From Chaunax sp. Z400 (Eukaryota; Chordata; Actinopteri; Lophiiformes; Chaunacidae), in the NCBI GenBank assembly GCA_037577475.1, contig CM075189.1, positions 37,156,254-37,220,253 of the forward strand: 64,000 nucleotides of DNA. Direction: 5' to 3'. This document shows positions 1-12,645 of the stretch, piece after piece. Position 1 is the stretch's first letter, and each line of letters begins with the position of its first letter. The notes beneath the pieces were generated by a model. It had not been told where the DNA came from. It made no database searches and worked only from the letters and a program-made list of their open reading frames with translations. The translations under genes were made by a program, and so were the position numbers.

Positions 1-1649
1 AAGGGGAAATTCTCTTGTTACAGCAGCATAGAACACAACATGAATACACAATGGTTAGAAAATAGCAGCAAAGAACAAACTATAGGCAGGTAAAGACATA
101 ACAGGTTAAAGTGACAGTTGCAATAAATAGTTTACAAATCATACAACCATGACTTATCATGATATTTCTGCTAATGGCTTACAGTATTCTTCTGACAAAT
201 GAGACCAGCCATCAGCCATACCATTAGGAGTCATTTGTTAGTTAAACCAAACACATGACAACAATTCATCAAATAGTCTAAGTAATAAAAGACAAATGAA
301 TTTAGGTTCTTTTGAGGCTTTTTATTTGTTAGACAAACTTGCTCTCTGTGGAAGCTTTTGACCAAATGTTCCTTTGTGTCTCTCAGATGAAACTTCTGCT
401 CACAGATTAAGAACTTATTTGTGATAAATCTGCCTGAAAATGAACTTTTAAAACTGAATTATCCTAACATATAATATAAAACGTAAGACTTTCAACTTCA
501 GTACAAAACATTGTGAAGTAAGAAACTCTTTCACATGTATCTGATCAAAGAGGTCATGATTCTGTCATCTTGTCTTCCAGCCTCAACTTTGAAAGAGGAA
601 CAAAAGTCAAGGATTGAGAAGAATCTCATCAAAGTCCTGAAGAATCCAAAGAATTCAACAGCAAACATCTGAGATTCAGATTCAGATCTATCATAGCACT
701 GATGCCAGAATGTTACTATGTGCAGTGAGGGTATGAATTAAATGCATGAAACAAAAGAAAATGTTCTTCAATGGAAAGTGTCATGATGGCGTCTTCTGTC
801 TCATGCAGTTTGTAGCTGTGGTCACATTTAAACCAGCAAATGTTGAGCTGGCCCACAGTTGAACTAGGTCACAGACCAGGAAGTATCTTTTAAATTCATA
901 CAGCCACTTTTGACTTGTCTGATGTTGTCAGAACGAGGTCCCTGATGCCGAGCCCGAGTGCGACTCTTCCTCTGTCAGTGCAGCCAGGTCGCTGTGGAGC
1001 GATCGCATGGCTTTGGCTGGATCTAACTAGTTGAGCATAAAAGTGCAGGACTACATCCCATTCAGTCAGTAAACACACTCACCCAAACACAACCATCCAG
1101 GCTACTGTGCACTATGAAAGTACTTTTTTTACTCTACTTCATGTTTATGGTGTACAACTTGGATTAAAGCAAGGATAGAGAAAAGTTATTGGCTTTAAGA
1201 TAAACTAGTGTGACGCCTGTTCAAAATGAGCCTGTCTGGAAGGGGCTTACTTCTCCTCTGGTCTGGAGAGCTGCTCTGACTGTGTACGGTCAAAACGTTA
1301 AAATCCCAAATTAGTTGATTCCCCATCATAACCAGTGCTGTTATGTTACGGCTCTATGCTATTGGCCAAGTTCCAGTCTCCCAGTTTCCATGTGGACCAG
1401 CCCATCCAACTGCAGGTTTTCCTCCGAGCCGACTGTCCTCATCCTGTGTCCTTCAACAAGCTCGCTGTCAGCCTCAGTAACCAGGTAACTATACTAAAGT
1501 CATGAAAGGCAGCAACAAGCAGTGACTGCTTGTAGAACGTTCACGACACAAACAACACAGTGTCAACAGAATAATATCAAATAAATAAAAAAGTTACTCT
1601 TCTTTTTGCATTTCTTGTGACAAACCACAGACGGCCTCAGACTTCGACT

Positions 1650-2040
1650 GAAGCCCCTTTTCCACAGCGTAGTACCAGCTCGACTGGACTGGACTGGACT
1701 CGATTTCTGCCGGTTCTTTTCCATTGCCGATGGTTCCTCCTCAGGGTAGATTGGGGCCACGTGAAACTGCCGTGATGTAGTCTTTAATGTGACACACACC
1801 TCTCTGGTGATCCTACCATCAGCTGTTTAAGACACGAACGTCTGCACCTCCTTAATGTAGCAGCTGTAACAAATAAAAGTTACGGTCGCCAAAGTAGCTT
1901 CGCTGTTTGAGTGTGGCGGCCATTGATTTGTGCTGTGCAGGAAACTCTGTGCATGCTGGGCATTGACCAATCAGTGGTCCGTAATGTTTCACGTCACCTT
2001 TTGGTATCTGCTCGGCTCAGATGGAACCGCAACAGAGCAG
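1650..2040. mobile_element. Possible non-autonomous DNA transposon (copy 1)
   Basis: GCCCCTTTTCCACAGCGTAG and GCTCGACTGGACTGGACTGG at one side, and GTCACCTTTTGGTATCTGCT with CTCGGCTCAG at the other, are the style of Harbinger/hAT MITEs common in fish. Terminal repeats are not clean. The counterpart is at 39223-39613. Confidence 0.35.
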
Positions 2041-2204
2041 GAGCCTCATTTATAAAACATACATCCTAAAACATTGTTTACTCACAGATCTCAGAATGTT
2101 CCTACGCAAGAAAATATTCAGATCTATAAAACCGTGCGGAGGAAACCTGAACACAGTCTTCTCTTCATAAATACACACCTGTGGTCAACTGTGCAAGTAT
2201 AGCC

Positions 2205-3436
2205 TTCTCCCAATATCATCCCACCACTCCTCCCAGTATCGTCCCACCACTCCTCCCAGTTTCGTCCCACCACTGCTCCCAGTGTCGTCCCACCACTCCT
2301 CCCAGTGTCCTCCCACCACTCCTCCCAGTGTCGTCCCACCACTCCTCCCAGTGTCGTCCCACCACTCCTCCCAATGTTGTCCCACCACTCCTCCCAGTGT
2401 CGTCCCACCACCACTCCCAGTGTTATCCCACCACCACTCCCAGTGTTATCCCACCACTCATCCCAGTGTCGTCCCACCACTCATCCCAGTGTCGTCCCAC
2501 CACTCATCCCAGTGTCGTCCCACCACCACCCCTCCCAGTATCTTGCCACCACCCCTCCCAGTATCGTCCCACCACTCCTCTCAGTATCTTCCCACCACTC
2601 CTCCCAGTGTCGTCCCACCACTCCTCCCAGTGTCGTCCCACCACTCCTCCCAGTATCTTCCCACCACTCCTCCCAGTGTCGTCCCACCACTCCTCCCAGT
2701 GTCGTCCCACCACTCATCCCAGTGTCGTCCCACCACCACCCCTCCCAGTATCTTGCCACCACCCCTCCCAGTATCGTCCCACCACTCCTCTCAGTATCCT
2801 CCCACCACTCCTCCCAGTGTCGTCCCACCACTCCTCCCAGTGTCGTCCCACCACTCCTCCCAGTATCTTCCCACCACTCCTCCCAGTGTCGTCCCACCAC
2901 TCCTCCCAGTATCGTCCCACCACTCCTCCCAGTGTCCTCCCACCACTCCTCCCAGTGTCGTCCCACCACTCCTCCCAATGTCGTCCCACCACTCCTCCCA
3001 GTGTCGTCCCACCACCACTCCCAGTGTTATCCCACCACTCATCCCAGTGTCGTCCCACCACTCATCCCAGTGTCGTCCCACCACCACCCCTCCCAGTATC
3101 TTCCCACCACCCCTCCCAGTGTCGTCCCACCACTCCTCTCAGTATCTTCCCACCACTCCTCCCAGTGTCATCCCACCACTCCTCCCAGTGTCGTCCCACC
3201 ACTCCTCCCAGTATCTTCCCACCACTCCTCCCAGTGTCGTCCCACCACTCCTCCCAGTGTCGTCCCACCACTCCTCTCAGTATCGTCCCACCACTCCTCC
3301 CAGTGTCGTCCCACCACTCCTCCCAGTGTCGTCCCACCACTCCTCCCAGTGTCGTCCCACCACTCCTCCCAGTGTCGTCCCACCGCTCCTCCCAGTGTCG
3401 TCCCACCACTACTCCCAGTGTCGTCCCACAACCATC
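2205..3436. repeat. 23-bp GC-rich minisatellite, copy 1
   Basis: About 53 tandem units of 23 bp built on CCACCACTCCTCCCAGTGTC with variants ATC, TTATC and CCACC. The unit is C-rich on the + strand. A longer higher-order pattern recurs around 2520, 2725 and 3080, marked by the doubled ACCACCACCCC variant. The unit has no stop codon in any frame and is not a multiple of three, so long false reading frames appear in all six frames. It replaces the region where a trappc11 exon is expected. Confidence 0.95.
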
Positions 3437-3576
3437 CATAAACGGTCGTTGCTAAATGTCTCATGAATATACTGATGTTATTAGAGAGCCTCCTTTGGAC
3501 TATCAGTGACTGTCCAGCCAATCAGAGAGCTAGAATCAGTAGCTACGGTGTCACAGTTTGAGTGATCAACAAGGTT

Positions 3577-3646
3577 GGTTGTGTGTGTCTGTCTGTGTGT
3601 GTGTGTCTGTGTGTGTGTGTGTCTGTGTGTGTGTGTGTCTGTGTGT

Positions 3647-3680
<34 letters not shown>

Positions 3681-3815
3681 CTGTCTGTATGTGTTTTTGT
3701 CTGTTTGTCTGTGTGTGTCTGTGTGTGTGTGTCTGTCTGTGTTTGTATGTGTGTGTGTGTGTCTGTGTGTGTCTGTGTGTGTGTTTGTCTGTGTGTGTGT
3801 GTGTGTGTCTGTGTT
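3577..3815. repeat. Compound GT/CTGT microsatellite, copy 1
   Basis: About 240 bases of (GT)n broken by CTGT and TTTGT. It produces meaningless Cys/Val-rich and Thr/His-rich reading frames. It lies in the intron just before the trappc11 exon at 3909. Confidence 0.95.
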
Positions 3816-6800
3816 GGCAAGAAGATGGAGGTGAGGTGTGTGTGGGAGGAAGGGGTGTGTGTGAGAGAGAGTTTGTTACCGACTGTGTTGCTGGGTATTC
3901 ACATTTAGATGACGGGCATTGAGGTGATGCTGGGCAGCGGCAGTGGCCGCTGTGTATTTGTGAGCTGGAGAGGGGCAGGTGGAGACGCAGCCTCTACCCA
4001 TGAAGCCTTACAGGCTAGCAGGTCATCACGTCGATGGGGTCGGTGCATGGAGGCACATCAAGAGCTGGAATGGGACATCCTGAACATGCAGCACAGCACC
4101 ATGTAAGGCTCTTTTCAGACAACACAATCCCAGTATTGATGTAAAGGTTCCTCCACCAGATATTCTCTACGCCCCACCGACACACATGTTGAACCTGTTT
4201 GTTCCTCTTTGCTGTTCAGGATCATCTCCAGAGTCCCAAAGATTTCTGTTCAGCTGAGCCACCATCCCCCTGCTCTCAACAATGAGATGTACTGCATCAG
4301 CCTCACTGTCCAATCACAGGAGGAGGGCGTGGCAAAGGATGTCAAATTGACAGCTGGTCTTAAATCAGGTACATTGATACTGCTATGACTGCAAATAGTT
4401 GTTATTGTATTTCTTTTATCAGTATTGAACAAATTAGTGTGTAGGTGGAAGGATTTTTTTTTTTTTGTCCTGTCTTCATCACCTTCAGAGTTATGTTGAC
4501 ACATTTTGATAGAGTTATGGCTTAAAATTGGACTCTTAAACATGTGAAAATATGAACTAATGCTCTTAATTTATTTTCTTTGTGTTGTTTGTGTTGATGT
4601 TTGTCTCGGTTGGGTTTCCAGGCCAGGATGCTAATCTAGGCCAGACGACGCATGTGACGCTCGATGGCTCAAAGGTTTGTGACGATGCTGCTCCTGCCCT
4701 GCTGCCTGACGGAGCTCTAGGGGATCTGAAACCAGGCCAAAAGGTAGACATACGTTCATAAAGAGATGCTTCATATAGAGAAACACACTAAGGCTGATGG
4801 AACAGTTGTCACATATAATTTGAAAGAGTTAACACTGATTGAATTCTGAAATTATTATCTACATGTTTTTTTTGTTTGTTTTTTTTACATTTTATTATCC
4901 CCTACCTGGCATGCGATGCAGGAGATATACTGTAGGCTAACTCATCAAACATATACAAGAATGGTGCCTCTTGGGATTTTTAACATTTTATTTTTCTTGT
5001 TTTGGGAAAGAATATTCAGCCTTTTGAGTCTAGAGTGTTTGTCTGGAGTGCAACTTTAAAACATTTTCATATATCCGGTTGTGTAAACACGCCAACCGTG
5101 TGCTACCTTAATGCTGCGATAACAGAGGAGTGACTACAAAGCTACCAAGAAGCTTACAACACATGGGACGATGCAAACATAACACTCACTGAGTTTTCCT
5201 TTGTGTCAGCTGTTGGCAGGATGTGATGCCCCCCCAGTCTTTTCTGTGTTCGTTATGAAGTGAAATGAAATAATGACAACATTACAGCAGCACTATTGAA
5301 TGTGCAGAAGAGCCACAACAGAGACCCTTCTCTACACCACCTTAGTTTATTTAAAGTGAATGAACCAACAGCTGCATACCTAGTATGTGACTTTAAATAG
5401 CATGCTGGTGTTCCACATGCAAAAGAGGTGACGTGTAACACAACAGCATCAGTTTCTGCTGATTTATTTTCTTTTTTTGTGTTAGCTGCTAACTGCTACT
5501 AGTTGCTTTTTAAATGTCCTGGTTGAGGGTCACACACATAACACGTCATCAGAACATCAAGCTGCCCTCCTGTCGCGACACCTCGCCTCCTCAACTCCTT
5601 TTGTACACAAGTCGTTTCACACAGCAGTGACCCCCCATTTCACCTTTGAACTTTAATACAGAATGCTGAGGCACTTAAATTAAGGACACCACTGCCCCGC
5701 CTTGAAGAGGCTGTTTAAGAGGGGCTAATGCTGGAGAGATGCCTCCCTCCTTCTCACATGGCTTACCAGTGCCTCAGCTGAATTATTACATAGCAACGAA
5801 GCTGTCACCTGTTGGAAATGTCTAATGCTTAGTGATAATGTTGGAATGCATGAATCTGTGTATACAGTGTATAGTTACATAGTAAATATAATTAATAGGA
5901 TAAAGTTCCTGAAATACTAATAATAAGATAGAGGAAGACTGACGGGGAAAATACACAAACACACAAACACAAACAGACCACCTGTTTGTCTGTAGTTGCA
6001 GAGATGCGTATATGTGAAGTGTGTGTCAACTGGACCGAGGGTCTTCCTGTTCCACGTGGCCTACAGCACGGACACCACAGTGGAAGGACGACAGATAGTC
6101 TGTAAATGTCATAAGGTAAAGACACAGCTGAGCTCTGCTGCAGTGCACCTTAAAATCATAGATGCTCACATGCTGGTTTACTCCTCTCTCATTCTGTTGT
6201 CTTCCAGGACGAGACGGTTACCATAGAGACGGTGGTCCCGTTTGAGGTGTCTGCAAAGTTTGTATCCAACAAGGTGTGTGGCTGATAATTAATAAGGAGG
6301 TGCACCAGTGGTCCTTCAGGGTTTTAGGTCTTAGCTTTGGATACGTTTTTCTATTCCAGTGCAGGTTGTCGCCGGAGAAACTGGCTCTAACAGCAGTGAT
6401 TATGTGTTCCTTGTCTTAACATTGCACACTGTGAAACAGAACTATGATGTACATGTTGCTAGTACTCCTTACAGGGTTTGTACAACGTCTTGAAAGTTTC
6501 AACCAGTATATCCCCAAAACTTGGAATATGAATGAATCTGAATGTAGTTTGGGTTTTCATCTACTGTCACTATAAATTTCATCCAAGAATTCTGTAATAT
6601 TTGAAATGAAACAGTCTCTTCATTTATTTATTGTGCCTTGGCATCAGAATTATGACAAACACACTAAGTTGGGGTTCAGTGTCTTGCTCTGCGTCCTGAG
6701 CTGATGCTCATCATTGACCGCTATCCCCAACCTTAACTCTGAACCTGGGACCAGGGATGCATTTCACTGCCCTCTGTGTTGTAATGACATGTGTGTCCAT

Positions 6801-8256
6801 GGCAACAAGTAAACAGTAGATGGCAGTATTAGTTTCGTAATATGCTAATTGGTAAAGCTCATTATCAATAACACAACCTCTGTTTTATTAGAAGGAAGCT
6901 TAAGTAGAATTTATGGACATCAGTTTTCTATATCAGTCAGACAGTCCTGTAGAGAAGTCAGAGGGCTTAACGGGGAGGGACAACTGTATGTCATCTAGGT
7001 ATCAGTGAGAGGAAATACCATGTCTACAGATGACATCACCCAAGGGGAGCATATTTAGTGACAACAGCATTGGTGCAGGCACCGACCTCACCATACTGAA
7101 TGTGGGTTTTAGAGGTCTTAGCATCATCTGTGCTTCTGTGTGTGTTCAGTTTGAGCCAATGGACCGGGTAGCGGTGGACATCCCCTTCCTGTTGATGACA
7201 GATGTCCTCTCAACGTCTCCCTGGCCTCTTCAGCTAGCCTCCTCTTCTCTGCAGCTGCTCACTGTGAGCAGCAACACACCACAGCTTCAGTCGCAGCTGC
7301 AGGAAGGTACCTGTCTAGATTTACCGTTTTAACATTTGTATCTACAACCAAAAAGGTCTAAATCCCACGACCATAACCTGTTATCTGTTTGTGTGTGCGG
7401 CCAGTGGTTCTGCAGACAGGTGAGTGTGCCAGTGAGTGTTTCTGTCTCCGGTGTCCACCACTGGTCAACAACAATAGTACTGTAGCTACAGGACAGTACC
7501 TGATATCATGGAGGAGGTACGTACTCTCACTAACAGGGTGTGGCTGGCGGGTCAGTGGGTTTGAACATGCTGTTAAGCCTCTGTTTGAACTCTGCTGCAC
7601 AGAAAGTCGTCCAGTGAAGACGGTCCTCTCATCCAAACTACAGTCACTCTACCTCACATCATCCTGGAGTCTGTCCCGCTTTACATCCATGCTGGTCAGT
7701 GAATGCACAAGAGTCACATTATTGTACACTATGCTTGGTGATATAATGCTCTGATCCTGCAGCAGTGACTATTATTTTCATACTATCACCTAATGAAGTC
7801 AGTTTTATAGAATATGGGCCTTTATTTCTAAACGTCTTTACTTGATTGCAGATCTACCATCATTCGGGCGAGTCAGAGAGTCTGTTTCTGTTCGTTACCA
7901 CATAGAGAACAGAACGGCTCTGGTGCAGGAGGTGGAGATGGCTGTTGAACCCTCCGATGCCTTCATGTTCTCTGGACTCAAACAGGTACAACTGTGCTCT
8001 CTTAATAAATGTGTAGTTTCTTAACTGAACCAAAGAGAAATGAGACTCAGGAAGATGTGCTGAGAACCCCTGTTCAGACACTGAAGGACGAGGAAGCAGT
8101 GAGTGGTGCTTTTAGGTGTAATGACATGATTGAGAAACTGAACTGACTTGTTGGAGGTCTGCGCTCCCTGAGTGACGTCTAGTTACAGATGTGGTTCATG
8201 CTTTAAGGCAGAATGAGGAGAAATGTTTCTACAGCTAACTGTTTCTGACACCAAAT

Positions 8257-8262
<6 letters not shown>

Positions 8263-8315
<53 letters not shown>

Positions 8316-8331
8316 GTCAGTGTGTGTGTGT
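8263..8331. repeat. (GT)n microsatellite, copy 1
   Basis: Pure GT run of about 50 bases followed by GTCAGTGTG and more GT. The counterpart in copy 2 is shorter. Confidence 0.95.
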
Positions 8332-9090
8332 GACTAACCATTACACATATTCACTGCTGTTGCTCTCATGGTTAATAAATGTGATTACGTCCTGCTGTTT
8401 ACAACAGGGTTTATAATGTCTTTATGAGCCAGGTCACATCAGGCACCGGATTCCAAATGCTCACAACAAATGTCACTGAGACTAAGAGTATATGTATTCT
8501 TGATTTAGTGTGCACCTAATTGGATAAACAAAAGCATTATGTCAGTAATGGATTCAGTCCTTCAGAATATCCTTGACTCATACTTTTAATTAGGTTCCTC
8601 TCTGCTGGAGAAAAGTCAAGGTGCACATCATTAGAATTCAGTTTAAACTTGAAAATGACTGCAGTCTTGGCACTTTAGAAAGGACACAGAGGAGGTGTGT
8701 TTAAGGCACCACGAGGGTCACTCAGCGATGTGATGAGGAAGTTAAGCCGAAGAGGTGTTAGACTTTAGCGCTGACGTGACTCTTCCATCACAAGAGGATT
8801 TTTCCAGAGGTCGTTTCAGTTAAAGCTCAGATATTCCCAGCAGTGTGACGATGGCTGGATCACTGTGATGTTTGTTGTTTCAGTGAGATAACCTTAGCAT
8901 TACTGTGTGTTGTGGTCCATACCCATGTCTGCCTACATTGAACCCTGTGTACTTCACCATTACTATGTCTTAAAAATGGGAAATAAAGGTTTTATATCAA
9001 CATTTCTACTCTGTAGAATATGATGTTCTCCAGTCAGCAGCTCAGGGTAAGTCTAATGCTATCAATGTGCTTTAAGGTAGAGTTTTCATC

Positions 9091-9118
9091 TTCATCATCA
9101 TCATCATCATCATCATCT
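9091..9118. repeat. (TCA)n microsatellite, copy 1
   Basis: Short triplet run just before the LINE fragment. Confidence 0.85.
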
Positions 9119-9119
9119 C

Positions 9120-9945
9120 TCAGGACCTCAAGTAGGAGCTGAACATCAGCTCCCGAAAAAAACAAAGCACAACAGAGGATGTTCAACCAGTGATGGTGCA
9201 CTTCTACACCTCCATCACTGAGTCCGTCCTCACCTCCTCCATCACCATCTGGTACGCTGCTGCCACTGCCAGAGACAAAGGCAGGCTGCAACGTATCATC
9301 AGCTGAGAAGGTGATTGGCTGCAACCTGCCATCCCTTCAGGACCTCTACATCTCCGGGACCCTGAAGATCGTAGCCGGCCCCTCCCACACAGGACAAAAA
9401 CTTTTTGAGACTCTGGCAGGAGGCTGCGGTCCATCAGGACCAAAACCTCACACCACAAAAACATCTTCTTCCTGTCTGCTACTGGCCTCATCAACAAGGC
9501 ACAGTCACCCGCCCCCCTGCACAGCTGCACAGCGAACTCTGACTCTGACTCTTGTTCTACCCCCCATACCCACTACACATTCATTAATAGTCCCAGGACT
9601 CATGCATTACATGGACCATCCTCCCCCACTCACTATATATGGCTGTGCCTCAACTGCAAACTGTGCATATGACAGACATTTTTGTTTTTGCACATGCTCC
9701 TTGCACATCCTCATGCATTTGCACATTATTTTATTTTTTATTTTCACTGCTCTGTATATTGCAGATGTTTCCTATATATTACATTTTATGTTTCTTGCGT
9801 ATTGAAGACATTTTCCACCTCAATTTCTTTTTATATCTGCACTTAGATTTATGTTAAGGTTTGTGTTAGCATCAGAACACCAAGTCAAATACCTTGTATG
9901 TGCACACAAACACACACACAAACTTTTCTGACTCTGATTCTGAAT
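9120..9945 (+). mobile_element. 5'-truncated LINE 3' end (L2/Rex1-like), copy 1
   Basis: The + strand reads the end of a non-LTR retrotransposon polyprotein: FYTSITESVLTSSITIWYAA, ATARDKGRLQRII, NLPSLQDLYISGTL and GQKLFETLAGG, with frame changes between them. This is the conserved C-terminal end of L2/Rex1-type reverse transcriptase proteins in fish. A 3' UTR follows, ending in a CCTTGTATGTGCACACAAAC and TCTGACTCTGATTCTGA type tail. The assignment to clade is from memory; a LINE tail is clear. Confidence 0.7.
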
Positions 9946-12464
9946 ATTTTGACCATTAATAATCTGAACTGCCCAATAGAGTATCTGAAAACACATAAAA
10001 TGACAAATAATAAATACATGCATTAGTACAATACATAACAGAATCAATAATACGTCAATATAGAGTGTGATTGTTTAGTATGCATATGCTAACAGTGGTA
10101 TACAAAGTGTTACCTGATTCTCTGGCAGCTCTTGTTTCTGCTACCTTGGTGAAGTGACCTAATGTGACTAGGAGGAGCTCTGCTCATTACTGGGGAAGGA
10201 TGCAGAGAGCTGAGGCACTCCTTTAGCCCCAGCAGTGGCCTTGATATGGTCATAACATGCATGGACCCCTGTTGAATAAGAATAGGTCTTTAGTGGAGGC
10301 CTCCTCAGTAACCAGAATCTGTTTACCATTCTCTGTAAGGCCTCCACATTGGGAATATTTTTCCTCCCGGGAAGGATCCAAACAGGGCATTTGACACTAA
10401 TGGGTATATCAGTTATCATCATATATCATTATATTCAACACTACAGTGTATTACGTGTATAATACATTTTCATCTATTGCGATAACCTCAGTTTTACGTA
10501 TTTGATGAGGCCAAGGGAAAACTTGGCTGTCAGATTTTTTAAGGCTCCACAAACAGCACACACAACTTTCCATTTCTATTCACTTTCATTAGCTATGCAG
10601 ATGAATGAGTCTCAGCACATACATTATATATTTAAAGTACTGCTTTTCTTTTACTCCAGAGTAAAAGTGGAGTCATTAAAACAAAGTGTGTCTGTCTTCA
10701 GTTCTTCCTAACCAGCAGCAGTGTTTCATTACAGCTCAGTTCATGAGATAATAAAGTGGTGAGGTTCAGGATCTCACCTAAAGAAGAGTTGTTCTTCTAA
10801 CTGTAGGTGTGTCCCATTCTGCTACAACTATGCAGTCTGTCCTTGGCCTGGATTAGCAACTAAAAGAGACTAAATAAAGAAATAAGAAATAAAGAAATAA
10901 ACAGAATAACTTTACTCAGCATACCAACTGTTTTGGAAAAGGTTGTAAGATTAGAGAGATCATCTCTGAAGTTTCTCCACATGTTTGTGATGCAACCCAA
11001 TTTTAACATTTTGAATATATTATTAAGGAATGCATTTAGAACAGAGTCTTAAGGCGCTACACAGAGGGTGAAAGGCAGTCTGTCCTGTTCAGACCTTGGT
11101 GATGTCTAAAATGCATGACCCACAGTAGCAAAATACAAACCATTTCTTTTTTTATGACTTAATTTGTATTACTTTTCATATTTAGTACATTAACTAACTA
11201 TTAACTACTATTAACTATTTCTAATAAGTCATCTGCAGAGGATACGCCTGTACATCCTTGCTCATAGCTCCTTCTCTCAGGCCTTCTCACTCCTCTGGAT
11301 GCATTTTAAGAAGTGAAACATCCTTCAAGATAGAACACAGATCAATTTCTGGTTCACATGCAGGAAGATGGAGGAGAGAGGAGATGAAACAGGACAAAAT
11401 ATAGAGAAATGAGAGGAGGCCTGAAAGCAGAATCAAAATGAAACCACTACTGTATACATTTCATTTTTTTAATGATGTCGCCATGTTTTCCCGCTGCCTA
11501 GTATGCACCAAAGTACTTCCTGAGAACACATGGCACAATAAACCAATCAATGAATGAACAAATAACCTGTTAAATTAAATTGTTGTGAGCAAACTCCACC
11601 CAGATGAAGACTGGGAAATGTGGTTACAAAAAGGAAGTAAGTGACCATTGAGGAAAGGCTTTGTTGTGATATCACATGTATTGAACTGATGGCCCAGATA
11701 AGAACAAACAGCACCATGTGGTTTGGATCTTATTCTTTGGAATGTAGTTCTTCAGTTTTAGTGTGAGGCAGGTTATGATGTTTAAATGAGAGGGAGCTGG
11801 TTGGATGTTTAAATTCGTTGCTACCACAAAAACATAACTGTGTCCAATATTATTACCTGTATTACATAGATGTCTAGTTTGCCTACCTCTTGTTGACCAA
11901 TCAGAAGCAAACACATCATCAGTTTTAAATACAGACGACCTGTTCATTGGGCAACATAGAAGAAAGAGGTAAATGTCCCTTTACTGACTGTTTATGAGTT
12001 CAACTACTGTAAATCTAATGCAAAACCTCTGTTTTTAATTTAATGATCACATTAATTTGCCTGGCTTCCACAAAGCATTGTCATATTTTGAAAGTTCAGG
12101 TAATATTGAGCAGTTTGTTGCACAGCCAGCAGTAATACAGTCCACAATTAGCACACAAACATCTAGGAAGCACTTGGCTTTGTCCTAAAACCTGAACATT
12201 AGAGAATAGTTCCCTAGCTATGTCAAAAGAAAATCCTGTAAGAATTATTTCTCACTGTTGAATCAGAAATCTTCATCAGCATTCAGGCCTCTGAAAGAAG
12301 AAATGGGTGAGCTTGTGTTCACAGCCTCACATTTCATTGTGTCATCGTGAGATCATCAATCGTTGTATCATTGTAACCAGGAGACAGCACACACTATGAT
12401 GATCTGCCTCATGTTGTTCACCAACACCAGCTGATTGACTGACCCTGTAAACCTGCTCCTAGCA

Positions 12465-12645
12465 TTAGGAATCATGTGTTTATCATGATTTTTCTTTATG
12501 GCTGATCTGGATCTATTCTTCTGTCATCTAGATTTATTGCTTACCTTCTCATATACATGGAATCCATTTAATGACCAAATCTCTATTGTCTCAGCTAAGT
12601 ATTGGTGGCGGTGCCATGTCTCTACCCCCCATATTTGCCCCCCAG
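12465..12645 (+). repeat. Dispersed repeat, member A (copy 1)
   Basis: It shares GGAATCATG, GATTTTTC, TATGGC, TCTAGAT, TATTGGTGGC and TGCCATGTCTCT-like blocks in order with 16490-16680. This is an interspersed repeat family I cannot name. It lies upstream of piwil1. Confidence 0.5.

Larger units (their letters stand above)
581..7985 (+). pseudogene. trappc11: trappc11 fragment, copy 1 (broken, lacks 5' and 3' ends)
   Basis: TRAPPC11 is a subunit of the TRAPP complex in ER-to-Golgi transport. Exons seen: from 581 (STLKEEQKSRIEKNL), 932-1068, about 1365-1484, 3909-4102, 4220-4368, 4622-4743, 6002-6115, 6208-6273, 7150-7306, 7405-7516, 7603-7694 and 7852-7985, which ends FMFSGLKQ. From 3909 onward the splice phases agree and the frame is open, covering the C-terminal gryzun-type part. 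Lesions: the 581 exon has no GT donor after its conserved part and runs to TGA at 670-672; TAG at 1028-1030 interrupts the AGSN block; the 1365 exon has no clear AG acceptor; the exon expected between it and 3909 is absent, with a minisatellite there instead. No exon for the last 70 or so residues is visible after 7985. All lesions recur in copy 2. The gene identity is secure; calling it a pseudogene is inference. Confidence 0.85.

Noticed and set aside
896..1078. 60-residue - strand frame
   Set aside because: Shadow of the trappc11 exon at 932-1068 on the + strand.
2205..3436. Regular short repeats resembling a CRISPR array
   Set aside because: Units are contiguous with no unique spacers, and the DNA is vertebrate.
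2181..3466. Three overlapping + strand reading frames of about 380-424 residues rich in Pro, Ser, His (and equivalents at 39754-41085)
   Set aside because: They are translations of a stop-free 23-bp tandem repeat, open in all six frames, with no splice or start context.
3558..3922. Cys/Val-rich and Thr/His-rich frames (also 41177-41571)
   Set aside because: Products of a GT microsatellite, not protein-coding.
9311..9805. 164-residue frame on the + strand
   Set aside because: It is the decayed 3' end of a LINE protein running into its UTR; it is listed as a mobile element.
10168..10422. 84-residue - strand frame
   Set aside because: No recognisable family; it may be part of an old repeat but I cannot support a gene.
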